The notes: generated by a model not told the origin, from the letters alone. A stretch of 64,000 bases of DNA from Paenibacillus sp. YYML68 (GCF_027923405.1 NZ_BQYI01000001.1:945501-1009500), one strand, 5' to 3'. Numbered from the stretch's first letter, positions 8,100-19,662 are shown. Translations and numbers: made by a program.

Positions 8100-9356
8100 A
8101 TGCGTAGAATCATGGAGACAACGGAGAAGGTTCGAATAGCCGGACGCGCACAACCGAACGGTTGTGAAGCGGAGGGGGCAGCAGGTACAGCGCTGCAGGG
8201 CCAGCTGCATGAGCAGGTCGAGGCTGAGCCGCAGTCCGGCATTCGCCCGCGTCGCGTGCTCGACCGTCTCACGCCTTACTCTGCTGGCAAGCCGATCTGG
8301 GAGGTGCAGCAGGAGCTCGGCTTGAAGCGGGTCGTGAAGCTGGCCTCGAACGAGAACCCGCTCGGCCCTTCACCGATGGCGATTGCTGCTATGCAGGACG
8401 CGTTAGGTGAGCTGCACCGCTATCCGGATACCCGAGCGAACCGGCTGCGCGCTACGCTGTCCGACGTATGGATGCTCAGGCCCGAGCAGATGATCGTGAC
8501 CAATGGAGGGGATGAGCTCGTGACGCTGCTGTCCGAGACGTTCCTGGAGCCAGGGGATGAGGTTATCGTCCCAGCGCCGACGTTCAGCGAATACGAGTTC
8601 GGGGCTCATCTGATGGACGCAGCGGTTGTCACCGTTCCGCTATCTGAGAGCTTCCGCTATAGCGCATCTGAATTGCTGGCTGCCGTCACGCCGCGCACGA
8701 AGCTCGTATGGCTCTGCTCCCCGAACAATCCGACGGGGACGTACATCCCGAAGCCGGAGCTGGAGCGGCTGCTTGCTGAGCTGCCTCCGCGTGTGCTGCT
8801 TGTCTACGATTCAGCTTACTGCCACTTCGCGTCAGCGGATGACTATACGAGCGGACTCGAGTATGTGCGGCAAGGACGGTCGATTCTCGTGCTGCAGACG
8901 TTCTCCAAGGCGTATGGGCTGGCAGGCATCCGCGTCGGTTTCGGTGCAGCACCGGAGTCCATCATTCGTCGCATGATGCAGGTGAAGGAGCCGTTCAATG
9001 TGAACGCGCTCGCCCAGACCGCAGCGGAGGCGGCCGTTCGGGACTGGATGCACGTCGCGCGGACGGTGGAGCACAATGCGCTAGGTCGTGAGCAGTTATA
9101 TGCCGCATTCGACAGACAAGGTCTTCCGTATACGAGAAGCATGGCGAACTTTGTACTAGTGGAGCTCGGTGAGCGTGCGGAGGAGCTGTATCAGGCGTTG
9201 ATGGCTAGAGGCGTCATCGTCCGCTACGGCGGGGCTTGGGGGCTGCCCAGCCACATTCGCGTATCGGTAGGCACCGAGGAGGAGAATGCGTTCTTTATCG
9301 AGAGTCTGGAAGCCGTGCGGACCGAGACCGAGGCGGGCTGCAACAGCACGCAGTAA
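8100..9356 (+). CDS. hisC: Histidinol-phosphate aminotransferase
   Basis: A 418-residue PLP enzyme of the class I/II aminotransferase fold. It interconverts imidazole-acetol phosphate and histidinol phosphate in histidine synthesis and may also act on aromatic keto acids. Visible motifs are LASNENPLGPS (about 81), TNGGDEL (134), CSPNNPTGTY (207), YDSAY (236) and QTFSKAYGLAG, whose Lys270 should carry PLP. The first 45 residues are a polar Gly/Ala/Glu-rich extension before the usual start near RPRRVLDRLTPY; family members are about 360 residues. TAGGAGG lies ahead of the ATG at 8100. No other his gene is next to it, so it is a detached copy. Confidence 0.9.
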   Translation: MRRIMETTEKVRIAGRAQPNGCEAEGAAGTALQGQLHEQVEAEPQSGIRPRRVLDRLTPYSAGKPIWEVQQELGLKRVVKLASNENPLGPSPMAIAAMQDALGELHRYPDTRANRLRATLSDVWMLRPEQMIVTNGGDELVTLLSETFLEPGDEVIVPAPTFSEYEFGAHLMDAAVVTVPLSESFRYSASELLAAVTPRTKLVWLCSPNNPTGTYIPKPELERLLAELPPRVLLVYDSAYCHFASADDYTSGLEYVRQGRSILVLQTFSKAYGLAGIRVGFGAAPESIIRRMMQVKEPFNVNALAQTAAEAAVRDWMHVARTVEHNALGREQLYAAFDRQGLPYTRSMANFVLVELGERAEELYQALMARGVIVRYGGAWGLPSHIRVSVGTEEENAFFIESLEAVRTETEAGCNSTQ

Positions 9357-9473
9357 GCGATGGAGGCGGTACAGACAGAAGACTCGAGGAATGAAGGAGG
9401 AGCGCCAGACTTGGAAGTCGGAGACTTCATCCTGTAGAGCCCAGCTGTACGACCTTCGTCCCCCTCTCTTGAG

Positions 9474-9513
9474 AAAAAAAGAACGGAGCACGCGTTACGC
9501 GCTTGCTCCGTTC
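9474..9513 (-). terminator. Intrinsic terminator for tdk (minus strand)
   Basis: The 10-base stem GAACGGAGCA (9481-9490) pairs with 9504-9513, extended by an inner CGCG/CGCG pair. Seven A residues at 9474-9480 become a T tract on the minus strand, right after the hairpin when read from tdk. The polarity shows it ends the minus-strand tdk transcript, not hisC. Confidence 0.8.
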
Positions 9514-9587
9514 ATGATTATAGTCCTTAACAGCGTATGTGTAACGGCGATCGGTTAGAACCTGCTGTTAGGAGGTGCTCCCGCACG

Positions 9588-10160
9588 CTACAGCTTCGGC
9601 TCGGCATGGCATTTCCGACAAACCGGATAGTACGAATCGTTGCCGCCGATCTGAATCTGCTCGCCGGTATAGATCGGCTTGCCGTCCTCATCGACCCGCA
9701 GGTTCATAATCGCCTTGCGCTCGCAGAACCAGCAGATCGTCTTCATCTCTTCAATTTTATCGGCATACAGCAGCATATATTGGCTGCCCTCGAACAGCTC
9801 GTTGCGGAAGTCGTTCTTCAGCCCGAAGCCCATGACCGGAATGCGGAGCTCGTCCACGATACGTGCCAGCTGCAGGATGTGACCCTTCCCCAGAAACTGT
9901 ACCTCATCGACCAGGATGCACGATACTTTGGACGGATGCTCCTTCACTCGCGTGAAGACGTCCGTATCGGTATAGATCGGGATCGCCTCGCGCCGAAGTC
10001 CGATCCGTGAGGAGACGTATCCGACCTCATCCCTGTCATCGATCGCCGAGGTGAAGATGAGTACCGATTTATTTTGCTCCTCGTAATTGTGAGCGACCTT
10101 CAAGATTTCAATCGACTTGCCGCTATTCATTGCACCGTAACGAAAATATAATTGGGCCAT
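9588..10160 (-). CDS. tdk: Thymidine kinase, type II
   Basis: A 190-residue salvage enzyme that phosphorylates thymidine to dTMP with ATP. The P-loop GAMNSGKS is near residue 8, the DEVQF box near residue 85, and the lasso zinc site is formed by CWFC and CRKC pairs near residues 140 and 180. Type II thymidine kinases are 190-200 residues, so the ATG at 10160, giving MAQLYFRYG, is preferred over the one at 10202; GGTGG lies upstream. Its own terminator follows, so it is probably monocistronic. Confidence 0.93.
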   Translation of the reverse strand: MAQLYFRYGAMNSGKSIEILKVAHNYEEQNKSVLIFTSAIDDRDEVGYVSSRIGLRREAIPIYTDTDVFTRVKEHPSKVSCILVDEVQFLGKGHILQLARIVDELRIPVMGFGLKNDFRNELFEGSQYMLLYADKIEEMKTICWFCERKAIMNLRVDEDGKPIYTGEQIQIGGNDSYYPVCRKCHAEPKL

Positions 10161-10293
10161 GACCCCGCCACCCTTTTCCCCAAGTAGTGCTCGTCGAGCC
10201 AACGAAGCCTATCATAGCATAATCGCTAGGGACGGGTACAGAGGCAGGTGACATGGTCTGACATCTGCGTTAGGCCTAAGCTTACGCTGACGG

Positions 10294-12141
10294 CTAGACT
10301 CCTCGATGTGCAATCGGCAGAACGATCTTCACGGTCGTACCGACAGTAAGCTCGCTCTGGATGTCGAGATGACCGCCATGCTCGGCTATCATCTTCTGGC
10401 TGATCATGAGGCCAAGTCCGGAGCCGCTATCCTTGGTCGTGAAGAACGGCTCACCTAGCCGCTGCAGCACCTCGGGCGGGATGCCCGGGCCGTTATCGGC
10501 GAACGTCAGCACCAGATGTCTGTCCTCGATCAGCTCGGAGCTGATGTCGATTCGGCCTCCATTCGGCATCGCTTCGATCGCATTTTTCATCACGTTAATG
10601 AACACCTGCTTCAGTCGATTCTCCTCACAATATACATGCGGCAGCGTCTTGTGCAGGCTAGTGTGTACCTCGACATTCCGGAGATTCGATTGCGATTCCA
10701 ATAGCGAGATCACATGCTCAATGATCGGTGACAGCGGGCGGTTCTCGAACGTCGCAGCCTGCGGCGGCTTCGCCAGCATGAGCAGCTCGTTAATGATCTG
10801 CTCGATCCGATTGAGCTCCGAGATCATAATGTCGAGGTAGTAATCCTTGTACTCGGCGGCGGTCTTCATGAACTGGGTGAAGCCCTTCAGCGAGGTGAGC
10901 GGATTGCGAATCTCATGCGCGATGCCCGCAGCCAGCTGCCCGGCTACAGACAGCTTCTCCGTGTTGCGCAGCAGCTCCTCCGTCCGCTTCCGCTCGCTAA
11001 TATCGCGGCATACGATGGAGATGCTCGTAATGTCACCATCGGGTCCAACAATTGGAGAGATGGTCATGCTGATGTCCAGAATCTCCCCGCTCTTCTTGCG
11101 GCGTTTCGTCTCGAAGCTGGAGATCTTCCGGCCTTGCAGCGCTTGACGGAGCAGCAGCTCCGATTCAATCCAGAGGTCGTCCGGGACGACGAGAGGCAGC
11201 TTACCGACTAGCTCGGCCTCTGTATACCCGTAGCAATTCTGGAACGATTGATTCACTCGCAGCACCTTGAATTCGGTATCCAGGAAGGAGATGTTGTCCC
11301 CGGCCTGCTCAATTAAGGAGTTCAGCTGAAGCTTCGTCATGTGCAGCTCATCGTGCAGCTCCTTCTGCTTGGTGACGTCGCGCATGAAGATCGATACGCC
11401 TGACTTGGCCGGGTAGGAGCTCACCTCGAGCCATTTGTCCAGCATTGGGAAATAAAATGGGAAATGAACAGGCACTGCTTCCTCCAAGGCGCGCTCGCAT
11501 TGCTTGTAGAAGCCGGAATTGATCCATTCGGGCAAAATCGTATGCAGGCCGCGGTTCAGCAGCGATTCCCGACTGTAGCCAAGCAGCTGCTCGGCTGCGC
11601 GGTTGACGTATATAAACTCGCTCTTGCGATTCAGCATGACATAAGCATCGTTAATCATCTCAATCCAGGCGGACATGCGGGTCAGTGCCTCGGCGAGTGA
11701 GTCCTCAAGCGACTTGCGCTCCGAAATATCCTGCAGCTGCATGTAGATATAGGACGGACCTTGGCTGTTGCCAAGCAGTCCGCAAGCGTTCAAGCTCATC
11801 CAGACGGTCCCTCCGTCTGCGCGCTGCCAGCGCAGCTCTGCCTCGTATTGCGGCATCGTTCCGTTCACGAGCTGGCTCAGGTTGTGCATGCAGAGCAGCA
11901 GATCTCCGGGATGCAGCAGTGTCTGCAGATTCATACGCTGCAGCTCCTCCGAGCTGTAGCCGAGCGTCTTGCACAGCGACTCACCTGCCATGACGAGATT
12001 GCACTCTGTATCGAGCAGTAGCGCCCCGTTCGGGGAGCTTGCGAAGTGCTTGAGCGCCAGCTCGATCAGTACACGCTCCAAGGCGGGGGACTGTTTGCTC
12101 CGTTCACCGTTATTTATAGATGGGTGTGTCCGGTCAATCAT
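10294..12141 (-). CDS. Cytoplasmic three-PAS sensor histidine kinase
   Basis: A 615-residue kinase without membrane segments. Three PAS domains (roughly residues 25-140, 160-270 and 275-390) end in PAS-associated motifs such as QDISERK and CRDISERKRTEE. The phosphoacceptor box is GIAHEIRNPLTSLKGF (near residue 405), and the ATPase domain has an N box, ADNGPGIPPE and GSGLGLMISQKM. This layout matches the sporulation kinases KinA/KinE of Bacilli, which feed the Spo0F/Spo0A phosphorelay. There is no adjacent response regulator, which fits an orphan phosphorelay kinase; that role is inferred. GGAGGAAAC precedes the ATG. Confidence 0.88.
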   Translation of the reverse strand: MIDRTHPSINNGERSKQSPALERVLIELALKHFASSPNGALLLDTECNLVMAGESLCKTLGYSSEELQRMNLQTLLHPGDLLLCMHNLSQLVNGTMPQYEAELRWQRADGGTVWMSLNACGLLGNSQGPSYIYMQLQDISERKSLEDSLAEALTRMSAWIEMINDAYVMLNRKSEFIYVNRAAEQLLGYSRESLLNRGLHTILPEWINSGFYKQCERALEEAVPVHFPFYFPMLDKWLEVSSYPAKSGVSIFMRDVTKQKELHDELHMTKLQLNSLIEQAGDNISFLDTEFKVLRVNQSFQNCYGYTEAELVGKLPLVVPDDLWIESELLLRQALQGRKISSFETKRRKKSGEILDISMTISPIVGPDGDITSISIVCRDISERKRTEELLRNTEKLSVAGQLAAGIAHEIRNPLTSLKGFTQFMKTAAEYKDYYLDIMISELNRIEQIINELLMLAKPPQAATFENRPLSPIIEHVISLLESQSNLRNVEVHTSLHKTLPHVYCEENRLKQVFINVMKNAIEAMPNGGRIDISSELIEDRHLVLTFADNGPGIPPEVLQRLGEPFFTTKDSGSGLGLMISQKMIAEHGGHLDIQSELTVGTTVKIVLPIAHRGV

Positions 12142-12393
12142 CTTGAGTTTCCTCCAGATTCAACATGTATAAGGCTTAATTATTCGTCAAAAATCTACAA
12201 TTCCCTTTTTTTGACCACTGTATAAACATTAAATTTACATAAATTTCTTGCTGACACAGGGTAGGATGAAGGATGCGAAGAAAGTAGAGACAGGTTTATT
12301 TTCAATGCCATATTTAGAAGTCGCTGTTAATATAATACAACATCTTAGCAGGTTGATCGAACCAATTCTGAAGATGAGGGGACGGCGCGGAGC
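12142..12393 (+). promoter_or_regulatory. A+T-rich divergent promoter region between kinase and gltB
   Basis: These 252 bases are markedly A+T-rich and separate the divergently transcribed kinase and glutamate synthase genes, so both promoters should lie here. TGTATAAACATTAAATTTACA at about 12219-12239 is flanked by TGTA and TACA but does not fit the TnrA consensus. No confident -35/-10 pair or riboswitch was recognised. Confidence 0.35.
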
Positions 12394-15300
12394 ATGATGA
12401 GAACTTATGGACATGGTTACCCTGTGAAGCAGGGGCTATACGACCCAGCCTTCGAGCACGACGCCTGCGGCATCGGCTTCATTGCACATATGAAGGGCGT
12501 TGCGTCTCATGACATTGTGGCAGCAGCGTTAACGGTGCTGTGCAATCTCGATCATCGGGGCGGGCAGGGCTGTGAGTCGAATACCGGGGACGGTGCTGGT
12601 ATTTTGGTGCAGCTGCCGCATGCTTTTTTGCTCAAGGTGAGTGGTGAAAGCGGTCTGCAGCTGCCACAGCCCGGACGGTATGGCGTCGGGATGCTGTATG
12701 TGCCGAAGGAGGAAGCTGCGCGGCTCGTCTGTGAGCGGATCGTGGAGGAGCAGATCGCGGCTGCAGGGCTGTCTCTGCTTGGGTGGCGGACGGTGCCGAC
12801 CTGTAGCGAGACGCTCGGTGCGGCGGCGCTGTCTGCGGAGCCGTGTGTGCGGCAGGTGTTCATCGGAGCGTCAGATGATCTGGAGGACGAACTGGCGTTC
12901 GAGCGTAAGCTGTACACTATTCGTAAGCGTATCGAGCGTGAGGTGCGCGAGTCGGCCGAGGCGGGGCGTCTGTATGCGGCGAGCCTATCGAGCCGGACGA
13001 TTGTGTACAAGGGGATGCTGACACCGGAGCAGGTGGACCGTTATTATACAGACCTGCAGGACCCGGACTTCCAGTCGGCGATTGCTCTAGTTCACTCGCG
13101 CTTCAGCACGAATACGTTCCCGAGCTGGGAGCGGTCGCATCCGTATCGGTACCTCATTCATAACGGGGAGATCAATACGCTGCGGGGCAATGTGAACTGG
13201 ATGCACGCCCGGCAGGCGATGTGCCGCACGGAGCTGTTCGGCGACGATTACGACGCAATATTGCCGATTATCGACAGCACGGGCTCGGATTCGCAGATGT
13301 TCGACAACTGCCTCGAGTTTCTACTATTATCTGGTCGCTCGCTGGCGCATGCGGCGATGATGATGGTGCCGGAGCCGTGGTCGAAGCATTCGACGATGAG
13401 TGATGAGAAGAAGGCGTTCTACGAATACCACAGCTGTCTGATGGAGCCGTGGGACGGTCCTGCGGCGATCGCGCTGACCGATGGCAAGCAGGTGTGCGCC
13501 GTGCTCGACCGCAACGGGCTGCGGCCTGCGCGCTACTATGTGACGAGCGACGACTGGATCGTGCTGTCGTCAGAGGCAGGCGTGCTGCCGATCGCGCCGG
13601 AGCGCATTGTGGCGAAGCGGCGTCTGGAGCCGGGGCGCATGCTGCTCGTCGATACGGAGGCGGGCCGCATGATCAGCGACGATGAGGTGAAGGAGCGCAT
13701 CGTGCGCGAGGCGCCGTATCGCGAGTGGCTGGACCAGCAGCTCGTGTCGCTGTCTGCGCTGCCCGAGGCGGAGGGGGTCCTCGTTGAGCCGCCGTTAACG
13801 GGCGAGGCGCTCGTGCGTAGTCAGCAAGCGTTCGGCTACACGTACGAGCAGCTGCGCAAGCTGCTGGAGCCGATGGCGCGTACGGGCGTCGATCCGATCG
13901 GCTCGATGGGCTACGATGCGCCGCTCGCCGTCCTCTCCGAGCGCCCGCAGCTGCTGTACAGCTACTTCAAGCAGTTGTTCGCGCAGGTGACGAATCCGCC
14001 GATCGACGCGAACTTCGAGGAGATCGTGACGGCGCAAGGGACGACGATCGGACCGGAGGGCAGTCTGATCGACCCGAAGCCCGAGTCGTGCCGTCACATC
14101 AGGCTGGAGACGCCGATCTTGACGAATGCGGAGCTGGCGAAGCTGCGCCATATTGAGCGGGACGGCTTCCGTGTCGTGACGCTGTCGATGCTGTTCCCGG
14201 CGGCGGACGGCGCTGCCGGGCTGGAGACTGCGCTTGCGCGCCTGTTCCGCGAGGCGGATGAGGCGCTCGGGAGCGGGGCGACGCTGCTCATCTTGTCGGA
14301 CCGCGGGCTGAGCGCTGAGGCGGCGGCGATTCCGGCGCTGCTCGCCGTGGCCGGACTGCACCATCACTTGATCCGCGAGGGGACGCGGACGAAGGCGGCG
14401 CTGCTCGTCGAGTCGGGCGAGCCTCGCGAGGTGCATCACTTCGCGCTGCTGCTCGGGTACGGAGCGGGAGCGATCAATCCGTACGTCGCGTTCGACACGC
14501 TGCAGTCGATGGCGGAGCAGGGGCTGCTCGCAGGCGTCATCGCAGAGAAGGCGGCCTTGAATTACGTCAAGGCGGCGACGAAGGGCGTCGTCAAGGTGCT
14601 GGCGAAGATGGGCATCTCGACGATCCAGTCGTATCGGGGGGCGCAAATTTTCGAGGCGATCGGGCTGGATACGTCGGTGGTCGAGCGGTATTTCACCTGG
14701 ACGTACACGCCTGTGGGCGGTGTGAAGCTGGAGCAGCTGGCCGAGGAGACGCTGCAGCGTCATCGGAGTGCGTTCGGCGCAGCAGGAGCGGTGGGCGAGC
14801 GGGTGCTCGACACAGGCGGTGAGCTGCAGTGGCGCAAGGCAGGCGAGGACCATCTGTACAGCCCGGAGACGGTGCATGCGCTGCAGACGGCTGTTCGCAC
14901 GAACGACTACAGCCTCTATAAGCGGTTCGCGAGTCTTATCCATCAGGAGAATGAGCGGTATATGACGCTGCGCTCGCTGCTGTCGTTCCGCGACGGGCGC
15001 GAGCCGGTGCCGATCGAGGAGGTCGAGTCCGCCGAATCGCTGTTCAAGCGGTTCAAGACGGGGGCGATGTCGTTCGGCTCGATCTCGCAGGAGGCGCATG
15101 AGAGTCTGGCGATTGCGATGAACCGGATCGGGGGCAAGAGCAATACAGGCGAGGGCGGCGAGCATCCGGAGAGGTTCACCCCTGATGCTAATGGCGACCT
15201 GCGGCGCAGCGCGATCAAGCAGGTGGCGTCGGGACGGTTTGGCGTGACGAGTCATTATCTGGTGAACGCCGATGAGATTCAGATCAAGATGGCGCAGGGG

Positions 15301-17007
15301 GCGAAGCCGGGCGAGGGCGGTCAGCTGCCAGGCACGAAGGTGTACCCGTGGGTCGCTGAGGTGCGCGGGGTGACGCCGGGTGTCGGTCTGATCTCGCCGC
15401 CGCCGCATCATGACATCTATTCGATAGAGGACTTGGCCGAGCTGATCCATGATTTGAAAAACGCCAACCCCCACGCCCGCATCAGCGTCAAGCTCGTCTC
15501 CGAAGCTGGCGTCGGCACGATTGCAGCTGGAGTCGCGAAGGGCAAGGCCGACGTCGTCCTGATCAGCGGCTATGACGGCGGCACAGGCGCTTCGCCGATC
15601 ACGTCGATTCGGCACGCGGGCTTGCCGTGGGAGCTCGGCCTTGCCGAGACGCACCAGACGCTCGTGCTGAACAACCTGCGCAGCCGCATCTGCGTCGAGA
15701 CGGACGGCAAGCTGATGACCGGACGCGACGTCGTCATCGCTGCGCTGCTCGGCGCGGAGGAGTTCGGCTTCGCGACGACGCCGCTCATCGCGCTCGGCTG
15801 CATTATGATGCGCGTGTGCCATCTCGATACGTGTCCGGTCGGCGTGGCGACGCAGCATCCGGAGCTGCGCAAGCGATTCGCCGGGGACCCGCAGCATGTG
15901 GTGAACTTCATGCGCTTCGTCGCCGAGGATACGCGGGAGCTGATGGCGGCGCTCGGCTTCCGCACGATCGAGGAGATGGTCGGCCGTACCGAGGTGCTGG
16001 AGACGAAGCAGGCGGTAGCGCATTGGAAGGCGAAGGGCGTCGACCTGTCGCCGCTGCTGCACCAGCCGGACGTCTCGGAGGACGTCGGACGGTATTGCTC
16101 GCTGCGCCAGGACCACGGCCTCGACCGGTCGCTCGACCGCACGGTGCTGCTGCCGCTCTGCGAGCCTGCGCTTGAGCGGCAGGAGAAGGTGCACGCCATC
16201 GTGCCGGTGCGCAACGTGAACCGCGTCGTCGGCACGCTCGTCGGCAGCGAGGTGACGCGCCGCTACGGCAAGGAGGGACTGCCGGCGGAGACGATCCGTC
16301 TGCACTTCGACGGCTCCGCCGGGCAGAGCTTCGGCGCCTTTGTGCCGAAGGGGATGACGTTGTCGCTCGCGGGCGATGCGAACGATTACTTCGGCAAGGG
16401 GCTGTCGGGCGGTAAGCTGGCGGTGTTCCCGCCAGAGCAGTCGCCTTTTGACGCGGAGGAGCATATCATTATCGGCAATGTGGCGTTGTACGGAGCAACG
16501 GACGGCGAGGCGTACATTCGCGGCATCGCGGGCGAGCGGTTCGGCGTGCGTAATTCGGGCGTGCGCGCGGTCGTGGAGGGCGTGGGCGACCACGGCTGTG
16601 AGTATATGACGGGCGGGCGCGTCGTCGTGCTCGGCCGTACGGGCCGTAACTTCGCAGCCGGGATGTCCGGGGGCATCGCCTACGTGCTCGACGAGGACGG
16701 GACGTTCGCGGAGCGGTGCAACCAGGAGATGGTGCTGCTGGAGACGGTGGAGGAGATCTATGAGGCGGAGGAACTGCGCAATATGCTGCAGCACCACGTG
16801 ACGTATACGGATAGCGCGGTGGCGCATCGCGTGCTGCAGCAATGGGAGCAGTATGTGTGGAAGTTCGTGAAGGTGATCCCGAAGGACTACAAACGGATGT
16901 TCGAGGCGATCGAGCGCGTGAAGCGGTCTGGTCTGTCGCAGCAGGAGGCGATGCTCGTGGCGTTCGAGGAGAATCGGCGCGATGTGTCGCGGGTGGGCGG
17001 CAACTAG
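12394..17007 (+). CDS. gltB: Glutamate synthase (NADPH) large subunit
   Basis: A 1537-residue subunit that makes glutamate from glutamine and 2-oxoglutarate with GltD. The class II glutaminase domain starts at Cys25 in EHDACGIGF, so the first 24 residues are probably removed to free the nucleophile. A central domain follows, then the FMN synthase domain (about 860-1230) with [32 protein letters not shown]. The 3Fe-4S ligands lie in [15 protein letters not shown]. The C-terminal GXGXG-type beta-helix ends with [24 protein letters not shown]. Two ATG codons (12394, 12397) follow a purine-rich site. gltD lies 108 bases downstream. In Bacillus naming this is gltA. Confidence 0.97.
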   Translation: MMRTYGHGYPVKQGLYDPAFEHDACGIGFIAHMKGVASHDIVAAALTVLCNLDHRGGQGCESNTGDGAGILVQLPHAFLLKVSGESGLQLPQPGRYGVGMLYVPKEEAARLVCERIVEEQIAAAGLSLLGWRTVPTCSETLGAAALSAEPCVRQVFIGASDDLEDELAFERKLYTIRKRIEREVRESAEAGRLYAASLSSRTIVYKGMLTPEQVDRYYTDLQDPDFQSAIALVHSRFSTNTFPSWERSHPYRYLIHNGEINTLRGNVNWMHARQAMCRTELFGDDYDAILPIIDSTGSDSQMFDNCLEFLLLSGRSLAHAAMMMVPEPWSKHSTMSDEKKAFYEYHSCLMEPWDGPAAIALTDGKQVCAVLDRNGLRPARYYVTSDDWIVLSSEAGVLPIAPERIVAKRRLEPGRMLLVDTEAGRMISDDEVKERIVREAPYREWLDQQLVSLSALPEAEGVLVEPPLTGEALVRSQQAFGYTYEQLRKLLEPMARTGVDPIGSMGYDAPLAVLSERPQLLYSYFKQLFAQVTNPPIDANFEEIVTAQGTTIGPEGSLIDPKPESCRHIRLETPILTNAELAKLRHIERDGFRVVTLSMLFPAADGAAGLETALARLFREADEALGSGATLLILSDRGLSAEAAAIPALLAVAGLHHHLIREGTRTKAALLVESGEPREVHHFALLLGYGAGAINPYVAFDTLQSMAEQGLLAGVIAEKAALNYVKAATKGVVKVLAKMGISTIQSYRGAQIFEAIGLDTSVVERYFTWTYTPVGGVKLEQLAEETLQRHRSAFGAAGAVGERVLDTGGELQWRKAGEDHLYSPETVHALQTAVRTNDYSLYKRFASLIHQENERYMTLRSLLSFRDGREPVPIEEVESAESLFKRFKTGAMSFGSISQEAHESLAIAMNRIGGKSNTGEGGEHPERFTPDANGDLRRSAIKQVASGRFGVTSHYLVNADEIQIKMAQGAKPGEGGQLPGTKVYPWVAEVRGVTPGVGLISPPPHHDIYSIEDLAELIHDLKNANPHARISVKLVSEAGVGTIAAGVAKGKADVVLISGYDGGTGASPITSIRHAGLPWELGLAETHQTLVLNNLRSRICVETDGKLMTGRDVVIAALLGAEEFGFATTPLIALGCIMMRVCHLDTCPVGVATQHPELRKRFAGDPQHVVNFMRFVAEDTRELMAALGFRTIEEMVGRTEVLETKQAVAHWKAKGVDLSPLLHQPDVSEDVGRYCSLRQDHGLDRSLDRTVLLPLCEPALERQEKVHAIVPVRNVNRVVGTLVGSEVTRRYGKEGLPAETIRLHFDGSAGQSFGAFVPKGMTLSLAGDANDYFGKGLSGGKLAVFPPEQSPFDAEEHIIIGNVALYGATDGEAYIRGIAGERFGVRNSGVRAVVEGVGDHGCEYMTGGRVVVLGRTGRNFAAGMSGGIAYVLDEDGTFAERCNQEMVLLETVEEIYEAEELRNMLQHHVTYTDSAVAHRVLQQWEQYVWKFVKVIPKDYKRMFEAIERVKRSGLSQQEAMLVAFEENRRDVSRVGGN

Positions 17008-17115
17008 GCGGTCGTCGGTGGTGCTCATCGGTGGCGGTCATCGAGGGGGAGCGGGTACGAAAGCTGGCGGCGGCCAGGTGGTCGCAGCGGTCATTCAGAA
17101 GGAGGAGCGGTCGAT

Positions 17116-18594
17116 ATGGGGAAGCCAACTGGATTCATGGAATATGAGCGCGAGGCTCCGGCCGAGAGCGGGCCGCTCTTGCGCCTGGCGCATTGGAGCG
17201 AGTTCGCCGTTCCGCTCGAGGAGGAGAAGCTGCAGCGGCAGGGCGCGCGCTGTATGGATTGCGGCATCCCGTACTGTCATACCGGCTCGATGCTGAGCGG
17301 GCTGGCGGCGGGCTGTCCGGTGCAAAATCTGATCCCCGAATGGAACGATCTCGTCTATCGCGGTCTATGGCGGGAGGCGCTGGAGCGTCTGCATAAGACG
17401 AACAATTTCCCCGAGTTCACAGGCCGCGTATGCCCGGCCCCGTGCGAGGGCTCCTGCACCGTCGGCCTGAACGGCTCGCCGGTGACGATCAAGAGCATCG
17501 AGAAGGCGATCATCGACCGCGGCTTCGCGGAGGGCTGGGTCGTGCCCCGGCCTCCGGCGGTGCGCACGGGCCGCAAGGTCGCTGTCGTCGGCTCGGGGCC
17601 GTCGGGGCTCGCCTGTGCCGCCCAGCTCAATGAGGCAGGCCACAGCGTGACCGTGTACGAGCGGGCGGACCGCGCAGGCGGGCTGCTCATGTACGGCATC
17701 CCGAACATGAAGCTCGACAAGTCGTACGTGCAGCGCCGTGTCGACCTGCTTGCCGCCGAGGGCGTCACGTTCGTGACGGGAACGGAGATCGGCAAGGACA
17801 TCCCGGCTGCGCAGCTGCAGGAGCAGTTCGACGCGATCGTCCTGTGCGGCGGCGCGACGAAGGGGCGCGACCTGGTAATCGAAGGTCGGGAGCTCGACGG
17901 TATTCATCTGGCGATGGAGTTCTTGTCGCGCAATACGAAGAGCCTCCTCGACTCGGGGCACGAGGACGGCGCCTTCCTCTCGGCGGAGGGCAAGCACGTC
18001 ATCGTCATCGGCGGCGGCGACACCGGGACCGACTGCGTCGGCACGTCACTGCGTCACAAGTGCGCGAGCGTGACGCAGTTCGAGATTATGCCTCGGCCGC
18101 CCGAGACCCGCCAGCCGGGCAACCCTTGGCCGGAGTGGCCGAAGGTGCACAAGGTCGACTACGGCCAGGAGGAGGCGGCCGCCGTCCAGGGCGACGACCC
18201 GCGTCGATATTCGATCTCGACGAAGAGGTTCGTCGGCGACGAGGCCGGCCGCGTCAAGGAGCTACACACGGTGCAGATCGAGTGGAGGCCGGACGATCAA
18301 GGCCGATTCGTGCCCGTCGAGGTGCCGGGCAGCGAGAAGGTGTACCCGGCGCAGCTCGTGCTGCTCGCGATGGGCTTCGTCGGACCAGAGCCGACGGTGC
18401 TCGAGCAGCTCGGCGTGGAGCGGGACGCGCGCAGCAACGCGAAGGCGGAGTACGGTCGGTACGCGACGAGCGTGGAGGGCGTATTCGCAGCGGGTGATAT
18501 GCGACGGGGGCAGAGTCTTGTCGTGTGGGCGATTCACGAGGGCCGCGAGGCGGCGCGTGAGGTGGATCGATATTTGAAGGATTCGAAGGGCTGA
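17116..18594 (+). CDS. gltD: Glutamate synthase small subunit
   Basis: A 492-residue FAD/NADPH subunit that passes electrons from NADPH to GltB. The N-terminal iron-sulfur domain has [10 protein letters not shown] (about 49), [14 protein letters not shown] and [15 protein letters not shown] (about 98-112). The FAD-binding site is [15 protein letters not shown], and the NADPH-binding site is [28 protein letters not shown] lies ahead of the ATG at 17116. It is in an operon with gltB. The 108 bases between them are unusually long for gltBD and contain no other gene. Confidence 0.97.
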   Translation: MGKPTGFMEYEREAPAESGPLLRLAHWSEFAVPLEEEKLQRQGARCMDCGIPYCHTGSMLSGLAAGCPVQNLIPEWNDLVYRGLWREALERLHKTNNFPEFTGRVCPAPCEGSCTVGLNGSPVTIKSIEKAIIDRGFAEGWVVPRPPAVRTGRKVAVVGSGPSGLACAAQLNEAGHSVTVYERADRAGGLLMYGIPNMKLDKSYVQRRVDLLAAEGVTFVTGTEIGKDIPAAQLQEQFDAIVLCGGATKGRDLVIEGRELDGIHLAMEFLSRNTKSLLDSGHEDGAFLSAEGKHVIVIGGGDTGTDCVGTSLRHKCASVTQFEIMPRPPETRQPGNPWPEWPKVHKVDYGQEEAAAVQGDDPRRYSISTKRFVGDEAGRVKELHTVQIEWRPDDQGRFVPVEVPGSEKVYPAQLVLLAMGFVGPEPTVLEQLGVERDARSNAKAEYGRYATSVEGVFAAGDMRRGQSLVVWAIHEGREAAREVDRYLKDSKG

Positions 18595-18922
18595 GGGTAG
18601 TGGGATGAGGGGGCGGCTCTGCCTGGCTGGATGTGGTAGGTGACGGGTTCTGGATGGCAGAGCTGCTTCGGTTGTGATGGGAGATGCGGTGTAAGTGGAT
18701 TTGGGGATCAGGCTGGGGGGAGCTGATCTTTGAGTTCACTTTTTTGTGTAGCCTCGATGCTTCCATGCTTCATTTTACAGACCTAAGAGAAGATGCTATC
18801 GTGTAACTATGCATTCCAGATTTTATACTATAATCCAATTTTGAAAAGCGTGGTCTCTGTACGGATGTTGGCCGCTATTCTGAATCACTAGCGTTACAGC
18901 TACTATATAAAGGAGAGGTAAT
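18595..18922 (+). other. Gap between gltD and the immunity-gene patch
   Basis: These 328 bases hold no gene. A small hairpin at 18706-18728 (GATCA-GCT paired with AGCTGATC around six G residues, then TTT) may end the gltBD transcript. Base composition changes from G+C-rich to A+T-rich at about 18,740, marking the edge of the accessory patch. AAAGGAGAGG near 18909 is the ribosome site of the next gene. Confidence 0.45.
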
Positions 18923-19339
18923 ATGGCAGTTGGTTTCAAGGCAGGCTTGTTATGGTATCCGGTTGGTCAAAGTGACTTTTTGCATTCCTTCTTTTCAACA
19001 ATTTCTTATCATCTCGAGCCTCAAGGCTGGGGAACGAGATATCCATACCTAATGAACCAACTATATTATAGTAAGGTTCATCATAAGAATCTTCAGCTAC
19101 TATTAAGCGAAGTAGTTGAGGTTAGAGAAAAGTTAAAAGACTATTCTCCTTCACAAGCTATTTGGGACATTGAAGATCTTTCAAAACAACCGCCTTGGGG
19201 AAATGATATCAGTGAGGAGATCACTAGTCTTGAAAATTATTTTGTCACTTACGATGGGAAGGATTTGTTTGATCGATTTATTCGGGCAATTCATGAAGCT
19301 TTAGAATTAAAATTAGACCTTGGAATACATGAATCATAG
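18923..19339 (+). CDS. Imm70-like immunity protein, copy 1
   Basis: A 138-residue protein resembling the Imm70 family of immunity proteins that protect against polymorphic or contact-dependent toxins. Shared features with its paralogue at 20699 include FLHSFFSTISYHLE, GWGTRYPYL, VIWDIEDLSKQPPWG and NYFVT.DGKDLFD. It starts at ATG after AAAGGAGAGG. No toxin gene with an intact C-terminal domain is adjacent, so it is an orphan immunity gene. The family name is from recognition of these blocks and not from a search. A+T-rich relative to the backbone. Confidence 0.75.
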   Translation: MAVGFKAGLLWYPVGQSDFLHSFFSTISYHLEPQGWGTRYPYLMNQLYYSKVHHKNLQLLLSEVVEVREKLKDYSPSQAIWDIEDLSKQPPWGNDISEEITSLENYFVTYDGKDLFDRFIRAIHEALELKLDLGIHES

Positions 19340-19662
19340 TAACTCATCATTGACAGCGGTGAAGACGTTCTAGTTTGGACTGTAAAGTAAATCGTGGAAC
19401 CTTTGAGATAGATTCAAATGGGACATACTGTCGCCGCTCTACTTCCGCCATTAGAAGTGAGCGGCGAAACTGAGCAAGGCAAAATCTATCCGAATAAACG
19501 TACGGTTGTCAAACCACTCCATCGTCGAAATGCGCCGAATTTCTTTTGAAATCTGCCGTAATTCAGATGGTTTTTTATGCCTAGTTCAAAAAATGCTGGT
19601 TTGATCGTTACTGCCTCTATGGTACATGAATTAGAACTGGCCTAGGTACTTCTTAACGTTCC
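19340..19662. other. Non-coding remnant sequence in immunity patch
   Basis: No intact gene. A strong hairpin lies at 19431-19467 (TCGCCGCTC with GAGCGGCGA, inner ACTTC/GAAGT), without a T tract. A short degraded frame (KIYPNKRTVVKPLHRRN, about 19472-19521) is visible but not assignable. The region looks like decayed accessory DNA. Confidence 0.4.

Noticed and set aside
12219-12239. TnrA-type site upstream of gltB
   Set aside because: The A+T-rich sequence has TGTA and TACA ends, but the inner positions and length do not fit TGTNA-N7-TNACA.
13795-17028. Minus-strand open frame of 1077 codons across gltB
   Set aside because: It is the mirror of a high G+C gene; composition is Arg/Leu/His-rich without domains, and gltB on the plus strand is certain.
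19431-19467. Strong hairpin as terminator or attachment site
   Set aside because: No T tract follows, and no integrase or matching second site is present, so its nature is left open.
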